A stretch of 64,000 nucleotides of DNA from positions 62,001-126,000 of the forward strand of contig SAYS01000004.1 of the NCBI GenBank assembly GCA_004015825.1. Reading direction: 5' to 3'. The position numbers were made by a program, and so were the translations under genes. Below the pieces are notes generated by a model. That model made no database searches. It was not told the origin of the DNA and saw nothing but the letters and a program-made list of their open reading frames with translations. Within the stretch, counting starts at the first letter, position 1; each line of letters opens with the position of its first letter. Shown here piece by piece: positions 34,278 through 43,270 of the stretch. The DNA comes from Halovenus amylolytica (GTDB taxonomy: Archaea; Halobacteriota; Halobacteria; Halobacteriales; Haloarculaceae).

Positions 34278-34982
34278 TTAGCCAAGAGGTGTCTCGATTC
34301 GATCAAGCTCGGTAGGTGTGTTCACGTTGCAACACCAGCCATCTAGCTGGACCGTCTCGATCCGTCGGTCGGCCAGGAGGAGCAACTCGATCGCGTCGGT
34401 CAGTTCGTACTCCCCTGTCTCGTTCGGCGTAACGAGTCGGCAGGCTGGGAATATCTCTCGGGAGAACGCGTAGAAGCCCCGGGGAACGGTTCGCGACGGT
34501 GGCTCAGCCGGCTTCTCGACGACACCCGCCACTTCACCGTCCTCGAACTCGAAGACTGCGCCTTTGCCGGCGAGGTCCTGCGAAACCTCTTCTGTCAGTG
34601 TCGTCACGGCTGCATCAGTCTCTTGGTGCCTCTCGACGACAGCGTCGGTATTCGCACGGAGTACGTTGTCCCCGTGTAGCCAGAGAAAGTCCTCATCGAT
34701 GTGCGGTTCGACCTGCAACAGCGCACGCGCAAGCCCGTCCCGCGTCTCCTGTCGCTCATAAGTAACCGGAACGCCCGCGAATTGCTCACCGTAGTACTCG
34801 CGGATCTGCTCGCCCCTGTAGCCGGTTATCACGACAAGCTCAGTCACGTCCAGATCTACCAACGTCTCGAAGACGTATGTCAGCAGTGGCTTGCCAGCCA
34901 CCTCGACTAACCCCTTCGGCTTCTCTTCTGTCAGCGGACGCATCCGCGTGCCCTCGCCAGCAGCCGGAACGACGCCCTTCAT
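34278..34982 (-). CDS. Sugar-1-phosphate nucleotidyltransferase
   Basis: A 234-aa single-domain pyrophosphorylase. The signature GVVPAAGEGTRMRPLTEEKPKG starts at residue 3; the Lys in KPKG and the metal Asp in WLHGDNVL (about residues 101-108) are in place. It makes UDP- or dTDP-sugars from NTP and sugar-1-phosphate; relatives include haloarchaeal AglF and GlmU N-termini. It is intact, unlike its paralogue at 16485. The first base of its ATG is the last base of the thioredoxin stop codon (TGATG overlap), so it is co-transcribed with that gene. Confidence 0.9.
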   Translation of the reverse strand: MKGVVPAAGEGTRMRPLTEEKPKGLVEVAGKPLLTYVFETLVDLDVTELVVITGYRGEQIREYYGEQFAGVPVTYERQETRDGLARALLQVEPHIDEDFLWLHGDNVLRANTDAVVERHQETDAAVTTLTEEVSQDLAGKGAVFEFEDGEVAGVVEKPAEPPSRTVPRGFYAFSREIFPACRLVTPNETGEYELTDAIELLLLADRRIETVQLDGWCCNVNTPTELDRIETPLG

Positions 34983-35404
34983 CAGCTGGCCTGCTGGAGC
35001 AACCCTTCGAGTGTCGAGCGATCCTGCGCGCCGACGACACGCTCGACTGGCTCACCATCGGAAAACACGAGCAACGTCGGAATACTCCGGGCGCCGAGTT
35101 GCTGTGCCAGACCCTGGTGTGCATCCACATCGACTTTCACCACGAGCGCGTCAGTTTCGGCGGCGAGGGATTCGATCGTCGGCTCCATCATCTTACATGG
35201 GCCACACCAGTCGGCGTAGCAGTCGACGAGCACCAGCTCGTGTTCGCTGGTGAGTTCCTCGAAGTGGGCCTGACTCTCGATTTCGACTGGCTCCGTCGGC
35301 GTGCCAGTCCCCTCGTCTCCCCCGACAGTCTCGTCGCTGTGTTCCTCGATCAGTTCCTTGCGTTTCTGCTCCCGGATGCGTTCGCGCTCGTCACTGTCGG
35401 ACAT
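34982..35404 (-). CDS. trxA: Thioredoxin
   Basis: A 140-aa thioredoxin with a 40-residue charged N-terminal extension before the domain. The redox motif WCGPCKM is at residues 66-72, with cysteines 67 and 70, and the cis-Pro segment SIPTLLVF follows. It reduces protein disulfides in the cytoplasm. The extension (Arg/Glu-rich, then Thr/Gly/Glu) is unusual for bacterial Trx but resembles some haloarchaeal proteins. It lies 47 bp downstream of the PAC2-like gene and overlaps the nucleotidyltransferase start by one base. Confidence 0.93.
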   Translation of the reverse strand: MSDSDERERIREQKRKELIEEHSDETVGGDEGTGTPTEPVEIESQAHFEELTSEHELVLVDCYADWCGPCKMMEPTIESLAAETDALVVKVDVDAHQGLAQQLGARSIPTLLVFSDGEPVERVVGAQDRSTLEGLLQQAS

Positions 35405-35451
35405 GACCGAAAGTAGAAGTCGCAGAATGACGAACGTTTCGGAAACGGGCG

Positions 35452-36204
35452 TCAGCCGATGTAGCGCAGATCTTCGTCCGACGGCGTCGGCGTGCCCTGC
35501 TCCATCTCCTGAATCTTCCGGACGACATCCTCCATCTCGTCGGCGCGGTCCTCCAGTGAGCTGAAATCGACCTCGAAGCCGAGAGTGTCCTGCAGAATCT
35601 CCAGCACAGCCTGTGCGCTTTTCGGATCGACGAGGTAGCCGCTCGTCTCACCCATCAGGCAGGCTGCGGGCAAGTCCCGACGCCCCCCGAGACCGAGCAG
35701 CAGACCGCTGACGCCGACGATGCCGCCGGCGGGCTCGTCCTCACGGAACTCGACGCCAGCCTCCTCGAGCCCCTCTCGCTGGCTCTCGTCGTTGATGGCA
35801 CCGATCACGTCGTACTCTTCGATGAGTTCGCCGGTCGGGACGCCACCGAGTGCGAAGATCCGTTCGGCACCGAACTCGTCTGCGACGTCGAGAACGGCGT
35901 CAGTCAGCCCGTAGTGGCCGACAGTGTCCTGGGCCTGGTGATTCCCCGTCAACACGAGAAGGTCCACGTCCTCGGCCTCGACGGCGTGTATCTCGATGCT
36001 CGCAAGCTGGGTCACTCCATCTTCGACACTGACCTGTGGTGGGAGATGCGTCGAGTAGATGCGGCTGACCAGTTCGCTCTCCAGTTCTTCGACGAGATGC
36101 TCCGCAACGAGTTTCCCGACGTGACCGACACCCGGCAGACCCTCGACGAACACTGGCTCCTGTAGCTCCGGCTCTTCGAGCTGCTCGATTTCGAACTCGT
36201 CCAT
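35452..36204 (-). CDS. PAC2-family proteasome assembly chaperone-like protein
   Basis: A 250-aa protein of the PAC2 superfamily. The early segment PVFVEGLPGVGHVGKLVAEHLV (residues 17-38) is the family hallmark, followed by VLTGNHQ and GGVPTGE strands. Archaeal homologues (PbaB-like) are proposed proteasome-assembly chaperones; direct evidence in haloarchaea is not known to me. It is next to nop10 in the conserved L44e-S27e-aIF2alpha-Nop10-PAC2 cluster, only three bases apart. Confidence 0.9.
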   Translation of the reverse strand: MDEFEIEQLEEPELQEPVFVEGLPGVGHVGKLVAEHLVEELESELVSRIYSTHLPPQVSVEDGVTQLASIEIHAVEAEDVDLLVLTGNHQAQDTVGHYGLTDAVLDVADEFGAERIFALGGVPTGELIEEYDVIGAINDESQREGLEEAGVEFREDEPAGGIVGVSGLLLGLGGRRDLPAACLMGETSGYLVDPKSAQAVLEILQDTLGFEVDFSSLEDRADEMEDVVRKIQEMEQGTPTPSDEDLRYIG

Positions 36205-36207
36205 ACC

Positions 36208-36390
36208 CTAAGAGCGGTTGCGCCGCTTAAGAGCGCGTCGATACTCGCCGTAGGGATCGTCGGGAGAAAAGGGCGCAGGAGCGCTGTTGACCGCCGGATT
36301 GCCACACGCCGGACACTCCGTCCCGAGCGTATACACCGGCCTGTCGTGGTTCGCTCTCCACGCCGAACAGACGTGAATATCGGATTTCAT
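36208..36390 (-). CDS. nop10: H/ACA RNP protein Nop10
   Basis: A 60-aa Nop10. It starts MKSDIHVCSAW and has the zinc-binding CPACG at about residues 26-30, the YTLGTECPACG core and a C-terminal helix ending YRRALKRRNRS. It binds Cbf5 and guides RNA-directed pseudouridylation. One base separates it from the aIF2-alpha stop codon. Length and order agree with the archaeal family. Confidence 0.95.
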   Translation of the reverse strand: MKSDIHVCSAWRANHDRPVYTLGTECPACGNPAVNSAPAPFSPDDPYGEYRRALKRRNRS

Positions 36391-36391
36391 C

Positions 36392-37192
36392 CTACTCGTC
36401 GTCGGAGCGCCGTTCGCGGTGGAACTCGCCGCTCCCGCCGTCTTCGGCGATCTGCTCCGTCGCGCGCTGGGCGCTCGCTTCGAGATGATCCTCTGCAGTC
36501 TTGTAGTTCGGCGCCTGCACCTCGATGCGGTACTCCGGCGAGCCGACGTAGGTGACCTTCAGCGATATCTCCTCTGGAATCTCGCCGTTCCCCTCGGCGG
36601 CCTGGAGTGCTTCCTTGATGACGTCGACGCCATCTGGTTCTGGTGACTCCAGATCGACGTAGCCCGTGACAGTCACGTACGGAACGGAGACGTTCTTGCG
36701 GGCAGTCTCGACCAGTGCGTCGATGCGTTCCTCGGAGAGATCGACGTTTTCGAGACCCTCGTGGCCGTGAATCGCCGCCTCCTCGAACCCGTCGTACAGC
36801 GAGCCGAACTTCGAGAGCAAGGCGTTTGCGATCTCCGTATAGTCGTCGTCTTCGATGTCCTCGCCGAAGGCGATCTCCATCCAGTTGTCGGCCTTCTGCT
36901 CGTTTTTCCACTCCTGGATCTTGTCCTTGCGCTGGTGATCGTTGACGTCTTTCAGCGAGAGATCGATCTGCTGGGCGCTCTTGTCGACGTCGAGCACCTT
37001 GGCGACGACGCGCTGGTCGGTGTTGACGTGATCGCGAACGTTCTTGATCCACCCGGAGGCGACCTCGCTGATGTGACAGAGGCCGCGTTTGTCCTCGTAT
37101 TCGAGGAGATCGACGAAGACACCGAAATCCTCGATCTCGTCGACGCGGCCGACGACGAGTTCGCCGGGTTCGGGCCAGCCGCTAAATTTCAT
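36392..37192 (-). CDS. Translation initiation factor aIF2 subunit alpha
   Basis: A 266-aa three-domain factor. The S1/OB domain begins [23 protein letters not shown], the basic strand [13 protein letters not shown] is typical, and a helical middle domain ([21 protein letters not shown]) precedes an alpha-beta C-terminal domain. With the gamma and beta subunits it delivers initiator tRNA to the small ribosomal subunit. Its ATG overlaps the S27e stop by four bases, so the cluster is translationally coupled. The tail has a HRERRSDDE end. Confidence 0.95.
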   Translation of the reverse strand: MKFSGWPEPGELVVGRVDEIEDFGVFVDLLEYEDKRGLCHISEVASGWIKNVRDHVNTDQRVVAKVLDVDKSAQQIDLSLKDVNDHQRKDKIQEWKNEQKADNWMEIAFGEDIEDDDYTEIANALLSKFGSLYDGFEEAAIHGHEGLENVDLSEERIDALVETARKNVSVPYVTVTGYVDLESPEPDGVDVIKEALQAAEGNGEIPEEISLKVTYVGSPEYRIEVQAPNYKTAEDHLEASAQRATEQIAEDGGSGEFHRERRSDDE

Positions 37193-37362
37193 CGGGCCTC
37201 GACAGTTTCGGTGACCTCACCCTCGAGAATCGCCTCGCCACCGGTCGGCTGTGCGAGCTGGTGCCCGCAGACAGCGCAGTTGACCGTGGTCGCGGCTTTC
37301 CCGAAGACGATCTGTTCGTTCTCACAGTCCGGACATTCGACGCGGTAGAAGCTTCCTGCCAT
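37189..37362 (-). CDS. rps27e: 30S ribosomal protein S27e
   Basis: A 57-aa zinc-ribbon ribosomal protein. [36 protein letters not shown] contains CPDC (about residues 10-13) and CAVC (29-32). Start is ATG 37362; the ORF is open further up but those residues are not family-like. It lies two bases downstream of L44e. Confidence 0.95.
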   Translation of the reverse strand: MAGSFYRVECPDCENEQIVFGKAATTVNCAVCGHQLAQPTGGEAILEGEVTETVEAR

Positions 37363-37364
37363 CG

Positions 37365-37646
37365 TTATTCCTGGAAGATGAGTCGGCCAGCTCGCCAGCC
37401 CTCGCGCTGGTGTGCTTTGCCACACTCGCTGCAGCGGTAGCTGAGCTGTGTTTTCTTGGTCGGCTTGTCGCCACCGGGCACCTTGGAGAACTTCCCGTCG
37501 TTCCCGATTCCCGACTGGCGCTCTCGCTGGCGGTCGTTGACCTTTTTCATTCCCGACGAGCGACCGGTTCGAACCTTCTCGACCTCGTGCTCGTGGTGTT
37601 CGTTACAGTGCGGACAGTACGTATTCATCCGTCGTGGCATCTCCAT
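37365..37646 (-). CDS. rpl44e: 50S ribosomal protein L44e
   Basis: A 93-aa zinc-ribbon large-subunit protein. It begins [20 protein letters not shown], where the first Cys pair is CPHC, and ends with the second pair CSECGK and [13 protein letters not shown]. Basic residues dominate, as expected for a protein near the E site. It is the first gene of the operon that continues through S27e, aIF2-alpha, Nop10 and PAC2. Confidence 0.95.
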   Translation of the reverse strand: MEMPRRMNTYCPHCNEHHEHEVEKVRTGRSSGMKKVNDRQRERQSGIGNDGKFSKVPGGDKPTKKTQLSYRCSECGKAHQREGWRAGRLIFQE

Positions 37647-37680
37647 AGATATCGACCTTGCGGTGATTTCGACATCAGTG

Positions 37681-37689
37681 CTTAAAATC
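37681..37689 (-). promoter_or_regulatory. Promoter of the L44e translation operon
   Basis: On the minus strand GATTTTAAG is a TATA-like element centred about 38 bp before the ATG at 37646, giving a leader of about 10 nt. Confidence 0.5.
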
Positions 37690-37763
37690 CCCTCGTTTTC
37701 GCCGTCACAGCGGCCCCTGTCTGGGTCTGTGTCCCGTTGGCGTGGAGCAGACAGGCAGTCTCC

Positions 37764-38147
37764 TTACTCGAAGACGACCTGCACGGTTCGCTCGCGCGGT
37801 CCGTCACACTCGACGAAGAGGACCGACTGCCAGGTACCGAGTTGCAGTGATCCATCGACGACTGGAATCGTCGTCCCGGGGCCGACCAGGAGCGACCGAA
37901 TGTGTGAATCCGCGTTGTCGTCGATCTGATCGTGTTGCCACCCCGAATCCGCAACCAGTTCGTCGAGTGCGCTCTCGAAATCGGAGAGGAGCCGTGATTC
38001 CGCCTCGTTGACTGTGATGCCCGCTGTCGTATGCTGGACGAACACCGTCACGGTGCCAGTCGCGTCTGTCGGAATCTGTTCCTCGACGCGGTCGGTGATA
38101 TCGAACACGGACAGCCGCTCGGATGTCGAAACGTCGAACGTCTCCAT
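37764..38147 (-). CDS. YjbQ/UPF0047 family protein
   Basis: A 127-aa protein of the YjbQ family. VFVQHTTAGITVNEAE (about residues 35-50), the His-rich HDQIDDNADSHIRSLLVG and LQLGTWQSVLFVECDGPRERTV are its conserved blocks. Family members have thiamine-phosphate synthase-like activity in vitro; the physiological role is unsettled. It is divergent from the ABC exporter, 64 bp apart, and 117 bp from the L44e start, so it is probably a single-gene unit. Confidence 0.92.
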   Translation of the reverse strand: METFDVSTSERLSVFDITDRVEEQIPTDATGTVTVFVQHTTAGITVNEAESRLLSDFESALDELVADSGWQHDQIDDNADSHIRSLLVGPGTTIPVVDGSLQLGTWQSVLFVECDGPRERTVQVVFE

Positions 38148-38211
38148 ACGTGTAGTTTAGCAGTCAGTACAAAGAATCCCTCGCCCCCACACCAAAGTCG
38201 GAGGGCGGAGA

Positions 38212-39153
38212 ATGGACAGTATGGCCGCAATCGAGATCGACGGACTCAGCAAGGATTACGGCTCGGTCCTCGCGAACGACAGTCTGGAACTCAGAGTCGA
38301 GGATGGCGAAATTTTCGGCTATCTGGGCCCCAACGGTGCGGGCAAGACCACGACGATCCGGATGCTGCTGGGATTTATCAAACCCACGTCGGGAACCGCA
38401 CGGGTACTCGGCCACGACATCCGCGATGAGAAGGCGCTGATCGAAGCCAAGCGCGAGATTGGCTACCTTTCGGACGAACCCGGCTTCGACGAGCAGGCGA
38501 CCGGGACCGAGATACTCGATCTCCACGCCTCAGTCAAGGGAGACTCCCGGAGCGACGAACTGCTGGAGTTGTTCGATCCGCCGCTGGATCGGACGATCCG
38601 TGAGTACTCCCGCGGGAACGTCCAGAAACTCGGCCTCGTGACGACGTTTATGCACGATCCCGAGCTGGTGATCCTCGACGAACCGACCAGCGGCCTCGAC
38701 CCGCTGATGAAACAGCGCTTCGCCGAGTTCCTCCGCAGCGAGCGCGACAGCGGCGTCACGATCTTCTTCTCGTCGCACATCCTGAGCGAGGTTCGCCGGC
38801 TCTGTGACCGCGTCGGGATCATCCGGCAGGGCAGGCTCGTGACCGTCGAACCGATCGAGACGTTGCTGATGAAAAGCGGCAAGACGGTTCGGCTGAGCAG
38901 CCGAACGCCGATTCCGGACGACCTGCTGGCGATCGACGGCATCTCGGATCTCGAAACGAGTTCGCCAGGTGGCACGGAGTCTGGGGCTGCAGGGTCGGAC
39001 GACGGATTCACCGAATGCGCCTTCACATTCACCGGCGATATCAACGAACTCGTTCGAACACTCCCGGAGCAGGATCTACTCGACTGCTCGATCGAGGAAG
39101 CACCGCTAGAAGACGTCTTTATGCAGTTTTACGGAGGAGAGAGCGATGCTTGA
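38212..39153 (+). CDS. ABC transporter ATP-binding protein
   Basis: A 313-aa ATPase of the ABC-2 exporter type. Walker A is GPNGAGKTT (about residues 42-50), the signature YSRGNVQKLGL and Walker B LVILDEPTSGLD follow, and the switch His is in FFSSHILSEV. The C-terminal 90 residues form the usual regulatory tail. Starts at 38212 or 38221 are both possible ATGs. It overlaps the permease gene by eight bases. Substrate unknown; such two-gene systems often export drugs, lipids or antimicrobial peptides. Confidence 0.93.
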   Translation: MDSMAAIEIDGLSKDYGSVLANDSLELRVEDGEIFGYLGPNGAGKTTTIRMLLGFIKPTSGTARVLGHDIRDEKALIEAKREIGYLSDEPGFDEQATGTEILDLHASVKGDSRSDELLELFDPPLDRTIREYSRGNVQKLGLVTTFMHDPELVILDEPTSGLDPLMKQRFAEFLRSERDSGVTIFFSSHILSEVRRLCDRVGIIRQGRLVTVEPIETLLMKSGKTVRLSSRTPIPDDLLAIDGISDLETSSPGGTESGAAGSDDGFTECAFTFTGDINELVRTLPEQDLLDCSIEEAPLEDVFMQFYGGESDA

Positions 39154-39931
39154 GTTTTTCAGCTACGATCTCCGCAAACGGCTCAAGGGGAGTGTGTATC
39201 TCACGGTGGGGATGAGCCTGCTGACCACGATGATGATCTGGGTGTATCCCTCTTTCGGCGATACCTTCGAGGGTGACGAACTGCTCGAGGCGTACCCGCC
39301 GGAACTGGTCCAGCTGTTCGATATCCGGACGATCGGTTCGCTGGAAGGCTTTCTCGCCTTCGAACTGTACGTCTTCGGCTGGGTGATCTTGCTCGGGCTG
39401 TATTTCGCCTACAGCGCAGCCAGCATCATCGCGGAGGATATCGACCGCGGGCGAATGGACGCGCTGCTCGCGATGCCCGTCTCTCGTGCTCGACTCCTCG
39501 GCGAGAAGTTCGCCGCCCTCCTCTTGCCGATCGGACTAGTGAACGTCGTCGTTCCGCCAGTCGTGATCGTCGGTGCCCGGCTGATCGACGAACCGATCTC
39601 GGTGGCAGATGTCGTCGCTGTCCACCTGCTTTCTATTCCATACCTGTTTGCCTGTGCGGGCATCGGTATTCTCGCCTCTGTCCTCTTCGACCGGGTCAGT
39701 GTCGCACAGCGAGTCGCACTTGGCGTTACCTTCGCGCTCTTTCTTTCCGAGTCGGTACTCACGGGCACAGCGTACGAGGCGGTCGGTGCAATCGCACCGA
39801 TGCGATACTACGATCCGAACGCGGTACTCCTCGATAGTAGCTGGGACGTCATCGGGGCAGGGATCTTGATCGGGCTGACGGCTGGGCTCCTGCTGGCGAG
39901 CGGAGCCTGGTTCCGCCGGAAAGATCTGTGA
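39146..39931 (+). CDS. ABC-2 type permease
   Basis: A 261-aa membrane protein with about six hydrophobic helices, beginning MLEFFSYDLRKRLKGSVYL. The cytoplasmic segment EDIDRGRMDALLAMPVSRARLLGEKF is the coupling region typical of ABC-2 permeases. It pairs with the preceding ATPase. Its stop codon (39929-39931) directly abuts the stop codon of SpoVR (39932), so the two operons converge with no spacer. Confidence 0.92.
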   Translation: MLEFFSYDLRKRLKGSVYLTVGMSLLTTMMIWVYPSFGDTFEGDELLEAYPPELVQLFDIRTIGSLEGFLAFELYVFGWVILLGLYFAYSAASIIAEDIDRGRMDALLAMPVSRARLLGEKFAALLLPIGLVNVVVPPVVIVGARLIDEPISVADVVAVHLLSIPYLFACAGIGILASVLFDRVSVAQRVALGVTFALFLSESVLTGTAYEAVGAIAPMRYYDPNAVLLDSSWDVIGAGILIGLTAGLLLASGAWFRRKDL

Positions 39932-41947
39932 TTAGGCCAGCCACTCTTCCGGTTTAGTGTCGTAGTCGATATCGGTCGCCGCCAGGTGGGAGACCTTCGA
40001 CCACTCGACGTCGTGTTCGGTGAACTCCCGGCCGTCGAAGCGGATTTCGAGCCCTGTCTCCTCGGGTTCGGGTTCGCTGTCGCGTCGTCGGGCGACCTCG
40101 ATATCGTGTTCGTCGTACCGCTTCTCGATAGTCCGGAGCGCGACCGGGCGACCCCAGAGTTCGAACACCCGTTCGAGGGTGTTTTTCGCCTGTTCGAGAT
40201 CCAGCGCGACGCCGTTGTACTGGTGTTCGAGCAGGAGTTCGTTCCGATTTCGGTAGTTGCCATCGGAGACGACGATCGTCGGCTTCCCGAAGTTGGTGAA
40301 CTGCAGCATGAGCTTCTTTTTCACGTCGCGGTAGTCCGTCGACGTGGCGCGGTAATCACCCGAGGACTGCATGTACTCGTAAGTGAAGTAGTTGTGCTCG
40401 TCGACGAACTCCTGGGTGAGGAACTCGTCGAGGAAGGTCACGTCGTTGTGACTCTCCCGGATCTCGCGCATCCGGTCCCAGCCCACGGTGTAGTCGATCT
40501 CCGACAGGGCCTCCTCGATGGAGTCGTACTTACTGTCGTCGAACATGTACCGCGAGATGCGTTCGAGTTCTTCCATCGAGATGCGGTTGAGGAAGCCGAG
40601 GTTGGCTGGCTTCGTCAGCGAGTAGTGGCGTTCTGCCATCCCCTCGTAGGTGAAGATCTTCCAGGGGTACTTCTCCAGGTCGATCTCACCGTTCTGTGCG
40701 GCTTCGAGGGCCTCGGCATCGATCCGTGGATCGTCCGGATCGATCGAGTCGAGGTTCTCTGGATCGACTGACGAAACGAGATCGGCCGGTTCCAGCAGTT
40801 CGAGGACGTGCTGGAAATCCAGCGTGTCGTGGAAGTTCCGCCAGGTGATGCCGTCGACACAGAGCAGCTCCTCGACGACGTGACGCCGGTTCGCCGTGTT
40901 CTCGACGAACTTCCAGAGCTGCAGGCCCAGACTGTAGGGGTTGAGCCCGCCGGAGCCGAGTACTTTCGACATGTGATCCGCGTAGGTGACGAACTCGTCG
41001 GCAGCCGCAAAGTTCTCGTCGGCCATCATCAGCGACTCCCAGTAGGAGGCCCAGCCCTCGTTCATCACCTTCGTCATCTTCTGCGGGGCGAAGTAGTACG
41101 CCTCTGCACGCAGGATTTCGAGGATCTCCTTTTGCCAGTCTTCCATCTCTTGGGCTTTCCCGGCGTCGGGATCGTATCGCATTCCGTGCTGTCTGAGGAA
41201 GGCGAGGATGTCGTGTTCCGGCTCGGCCGGGAAGCTAGTGGTATCTTCGTCCTCGCGCTGGGCTTCGAGCCACTCCTCGTCGAAGACCTGCTGGCGGACC
41301 TCCTCCGAGAGTTCCAGATCGCCGAGCTGATCGACGACCTCCTCCGGATCGACCTCGGGCACCTCCTCGTCACCCGAGAGGGGCTGGAAGGGCTGGTGCT
41401 GGTCGATGTTGTCCTCCAGACAGAGGATGTGGTCGATCCACTTCTCGACCTCTGCGCGCTCGATCTCCGGATCCTGCATGTACTCGCGGATCGTCTCGCC
41501 GTGACGGGCGAGTCGTGCGGCAGCGTCGGGATCCTTGCTGAACATGCCGAACCACTCGTTGTTCGAGAAGAAATCCGAGTGGGCCTCGACGTGTGTGATG
41601 ACGGCCTTCTGGTCGGCGAGGCTGTTCGAGATCTGCAGGAAGGCGTGTGCCGGGTTGTCGTTGTTGACGATCTCGAAGGCCTTCCCGCCGAGGAACTGGC
41701 CCTGTTTCTGCTGGCGGTCGTACTGCATGCCCCACCGCCAGTGCGGATATCGCTGCTGGAAGCCGCCGTAGGCGATCAGTTCGTTCATCTCGTCGTAGTC
41801 GACGATCCAGTAGTTGACCGGGTACGGCTCCAGTCCTAGCTTCGTCGCGAGGGCTGCGGCCTCCCTGACTGGCTCTTCGAGTCGCTCTGCCTCGCGTTGC
41901 ATCTGGACGTCCTCGGGTGCGGTGATTGGTGTCTCTGAGTCGCTCAT
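39932..41947 (-). CDS. spoVR: SpoVR-family protein
   Basis: A 671-aa SpoVR homologue, longer than bacterial SpoVR (about 470-520 aa) because of an extra acidic segment (about residues 190-260). Conserved blocks include [51 protein letters not shown] and [10 protein letters not shown]. The role is unknown; in bacteria it travels with PrkA and YeaH in stress and sporulation regulons. Its start overlaps the YeaH stop by four bases (ATGA). Confidence 0.92.
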   Translation of the reverse strand: MSDSETPITAPEDVQMQREAERLEEPVREAAALATKLGLEPYPVNYWIVDYDEMNELIAYGGFQQRYPHWRWGMQYDRQQKQGQFLGGKAFEIVNNDNPAHAFLQISNSLADQKAVITHVEAHSDFFSNNEWFGMFSKDPDAAARLARHGETIREYMQDPEIERAEVEKWIDHILCLEDNIDQHQPFQPLSGDEEVPEVDPEEVVDQLGDLELSEEVRQQVFDEEWLEAQREDEDTTSFPAEPEHDILAFLRQHGMRYDPDAGKAQEMEDWQKEILEILRAEAYYFAPQKMTKVMNEGWASYWESLMMADENFAAADEFVTYADHMSKVLGSGGLNPYSLGLQLWKFVENTANRRHVVEELLCVDGITWRNFHDTLDFQHVLELLEPADLVSSVDPENLDSIDPDDPRIDAEALEAAQNGEIDLEKYPWKIFTYEGMAERHYSLTKPANLGFLNRISMEELERISRYMFDDSKYDSIEEALSEIDYTVGWDRMREIRESHNDVTFLDEFLTQEFVDEHNYFTYEYMQSSGDYRATSTDYRDVKKKLMLQFTNFGKPTIVVSDGNYRNRNELLLEHQYNGVALDLEQAKNTLERVFELWGRPVALRTIEKRYDEHDIEVARRRDSEPEPEETGLEIRFDGREFTEHDVEWSKVSHLAATDIDYDTKPEEWLA

Positions 41948-43260
41948 TGCTCTTCCTCCGTGCTGAGGATGTCGTAGATCGCATCCGTCACGTCCTCGGG
42001 ACTGGTGACGTACGCGACGGCGACGTTGTCGCTGTCTTTGAAGTACTGCTGGACCTCCTCGGCGTGTGTCGCGTTGATCGCGTTGCCCGAGGGCTGGGTT
42101 TCGACGTATGCGTGGAGGTTCGCGTCGATCTCCTCCATCAGCGGAATGACCCTGTCCTCGGTGTCGTTCGAGGAGTTCTCGGAGTCACCGGCCGCGAACA
42201 CGTAGCGGTTCCAGTCGCTCCAGGGGTACTCCTCGTCGAGTCGCTCTTTAGCGATTTCGTACGCGCTGGAGATGCGCGTCCCGCCGCCCGAGCGGATGCC
42301 GAAGAACTCGTCGCGTTCGACCTCCCAGGCGTCCGCGTCGTGGGCGATGTAGACGAACTCGGCGTTGTCGTACTTGCCCTGCAGATACCAGTCGAGGGGG
42401 GTGAACGTCCGCTCGACGAGTTCGCGTTTCTTCTGGCGCATACTGCCCGACACGTCCCGGATGTTGACCACGACGACGTTCTTCTCGCGTTCTTCGATGA
42501 TCTCGGGGTAGCGGTACCGTTCGTCTTCGCGCCGGTAGGGGATCTGGTCGATCCCTTCCCGGCGGATGCGCTGGGCCGTATCTGTCTTTTCGACCTCGCT
42601 TTGCATCGCTTCGAGGTCTGCGTAGATGCCCCGTTCCTCGCGTGGCATCTCCTCGTACTCGTTTTCGACCCACGCTTTCGAGACGGGGACGTTCTCTTCA
42701 GTGCGTGCCCACTCGAAGACTTTCGCCGGCCCCCAGCCGTCGATCTGCAGGGCCGCACGGATGTAGTCGCGGTCGAAATCCATCGCCAGCTTGCGCTTGA
42801 GCCCCTGTTTGAACAGCCGCTCGAAATCGAGTGTGCCCGTGGGGCCGGTCCGGGTGATATCGGTGAAGTCACCCTCTTTCTCTTCGATGACGCGCTTGCC
42901 CTTCGGATCGAGATCGAGCCCGAGCCGTTCGTCGAGTTCTTCGGCGAACTCCTCTGGGTCCATCTCGTAGTACTCGTGTTCGCCGCCCTCTTCTCCGGGG
43001 TCGCCATCCTCGCCGTCGTCGTCCGGCTGGGGCTCACCGACTGGATCCCCGGGCTGGGGGGTACCATCTTCGCCCTGGCCGACGCCGCCCATATCCCGCT
43101 GATCGTAGGCGAACTCGGGCAGGTCGATGATCTTGATCGGGATCTGGACGGAGTCGCGCCTGCTGCGCCCCAGATCACCGTACTGGATGAACTCCGCGAG
43201 ATCCTGTCGGCGGTTCTCGCCGACCTGCTTGTACCGTTCGATGTCGTCTTTTAGTCCCAT
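41944..43260 (-). CDS. YeaH/YhbH (DUF444) VWA-domain protein
   Basis: A 438-aa protein of the YeaH family. After a flexible acidic middle (residues about 75-130), the C-terminal half is a von Willebrand A-like domain. The MIDAS motif is [12 protein letters not shown] (about residue 250, D-x-S-x-S) and the second acidic site is in [16 protein letters not shown]. It is encoded between prkA and spoVR with short gaps, the same order as in bacteria, and is expected to act with the PrkA kinases in a stress response. Confidence 0.92.
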   Translation of the reverse strand: MGLKDDIERYKQVGENRRQDLAEFIQYGDLGRSRRDSVQIPIKIIDLPEFAYDQRDMGGVGQGEDGTPQPGDPVGEPQPDDDGEDGDPGEEGGEHEYYEMDPEEFAEELDERLGLDLDPKGKRVIEEKEGDFTDITRTGPTGTLDFERLFKQGLKRKLAMDFDRDYIRAALQIDGWGPAKVFEWARTEENVPVSKAWVENEYEEMPREERGIYADLEAMQSEVEKTDTAQRIRREGIDQIPYRREDERYRYPEIIEEREKNVVVVNIRDVSGSMRQKKRELVERTFTPLDWYLQGKYDNAEFVYIAHDADAWEVERDEFFGIRSGGGTRISSAYEIAKERLDEEYPWSDWNRYVFAAGDSENSSNDTEDRVIPLMEEIDANLHAYVETQPSGNAINATHAEEVQQYFKDSDNVAVAYVTSPEDVTDAIYDILSTEEEQ

Positions 43261-43270
43261 CTGTTGTGCC

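Noticed and set aside
41926-43254. A 442-codon plus-strand open frame
   Set aside because: It is fully antisense to the YeaH gene; codon pattern follows the opposite strand.
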